DNA from: JTS-RE9 sp964649195 | GTDB lineage: Bacteria > Planctomycetota > Phycisphaerae > Phycisphaerales > Phycisphaeraceae | DNA: 48,355 bases | Direction of reading: 5' to 3' | Assembly (NCBI GenBank): GCA_964649195.1 | Contig: CAZYPK010000021.1 | Location: forward strand, 1-48,355 | Shown: piece after piece, positions 48,324-48,355 of the stretch | Position numbering within the stretch: position 1 is the stretch's first letter | How the letters are laid out: each line of letters opens with the position of its first letter | Translations under genes and position numbers: made by a program | Notes under the pieces: generated by a model | What the model was told of the DNA's origin: nothing | Databases searched by the model: none | The model's input: only the letters and a program-made list of their open reading frames with translations

Positions 48324-48355
48324 GGGAGCCTCGCCCTCCCAGCGCCTCGCTCTCC
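48324..48355. repeat. R6 repeat, copy 2 (cut by window edge)
   Basis: GGGAGCCTCGCCCTCCC is identical to the right inner arm of the R6 element at 9570-9586, followed by sequence that runs off the window. Confidence 0.65.

Overview
The window is about 48 kb of GC-rich bacterial chromosome. It most likely comes from the phylum Planctomycetota, possibly a Phycisphaerae-like lineage. This is inferred from gene content, not from a marker gene. The content includes a twin-arginine Gfo/Idh/MocA oxidoreductase, a formylglycine-generating-enzyme-family protein, a sialate O-acetylesterase, a large secreted beta-helix protein, an FHA-PP2C phosphatase, an ECF sigma factor, futalosine-pathway MqnA and many secreted or lipidated hypotheticals. 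I see no rRNA, tRNA, CRISPR array, prophage or transposase gene.

Layout. 0.4-4.3 kb: SYLF lipoprotein, TM2-type membrane protein, a CsgG-like/FlgT-like two-gene envelope operon with a clear sigma-70 promoter and overlapping palindrome, and a small RHH-like regulator whose stop codon lies inside that promoter's -35 box. 4.4-7.7 kb: outer-membrane barrel protein, HAD lipoprotein and DUF374 acyltransferase. A decayed 3' fragment of a second HAD gene lies at 1.2-1.3 kb. 7.9-12.5 kb: Gfo/Idh oxidoreductase, AmmeMemoRadiSam radical SAM enzyme, a PIN toxin-antitoxin pair and a metallophosphoesterase. 13-18 kb: small hypothetical, TetR regulator, P-loop kinase, FGE-family protein and M32 carboxypeptidase. 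18.3-23 kb: a signalling block with FHA-GAF-PP2C phosphatase, ECF sigma factor, putative anti-sigma membrane protein and PDZ protein. 23-30 kb: NHL propeller, Fic protein, beta-helix protein, RES-Xre toxin-antitoxin pair and a secreted lectin-fold protein. 30-36.5 kb: YfcE-like phosphoesterase, AsmA-like protein, MacB-type ABC transporter and MqnA. 36.5-48 kb: sigma-54 response regulator overlapping ispF, two paralogous membrane proteins, a second giant ABC permease, adenylylsulfate kinase, sialate O-acetylesterase, RsfS and a membrane zinc-ribbon protein.

The most striking feature is not a gene. The intergenic DNA is full of small palindromic repeat elements of at least six families (called R1-R6 here), all without a transposase. 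R3 copies sit 4-9 bp past a stop codon in four of four cases. R3 and R4 copies differ by paired changes that keep the hairpin intact. One R3 copy is flanked by an 8-bp direct repeat. An R5 element and a 7-bp microsatellite have entered coding sequence in frame, in two ABC permease genes.

The other notable group is regulatory DNA: a 20-bp palindrome over a consensus promoter, a 22-bp perfect palindrome inside a toxin-first RES-Xre module, two palindromes upstream of tetR, and a 26-bp motif shared by the leaders of the PP2C phosphatase and the ECF sigma gene.
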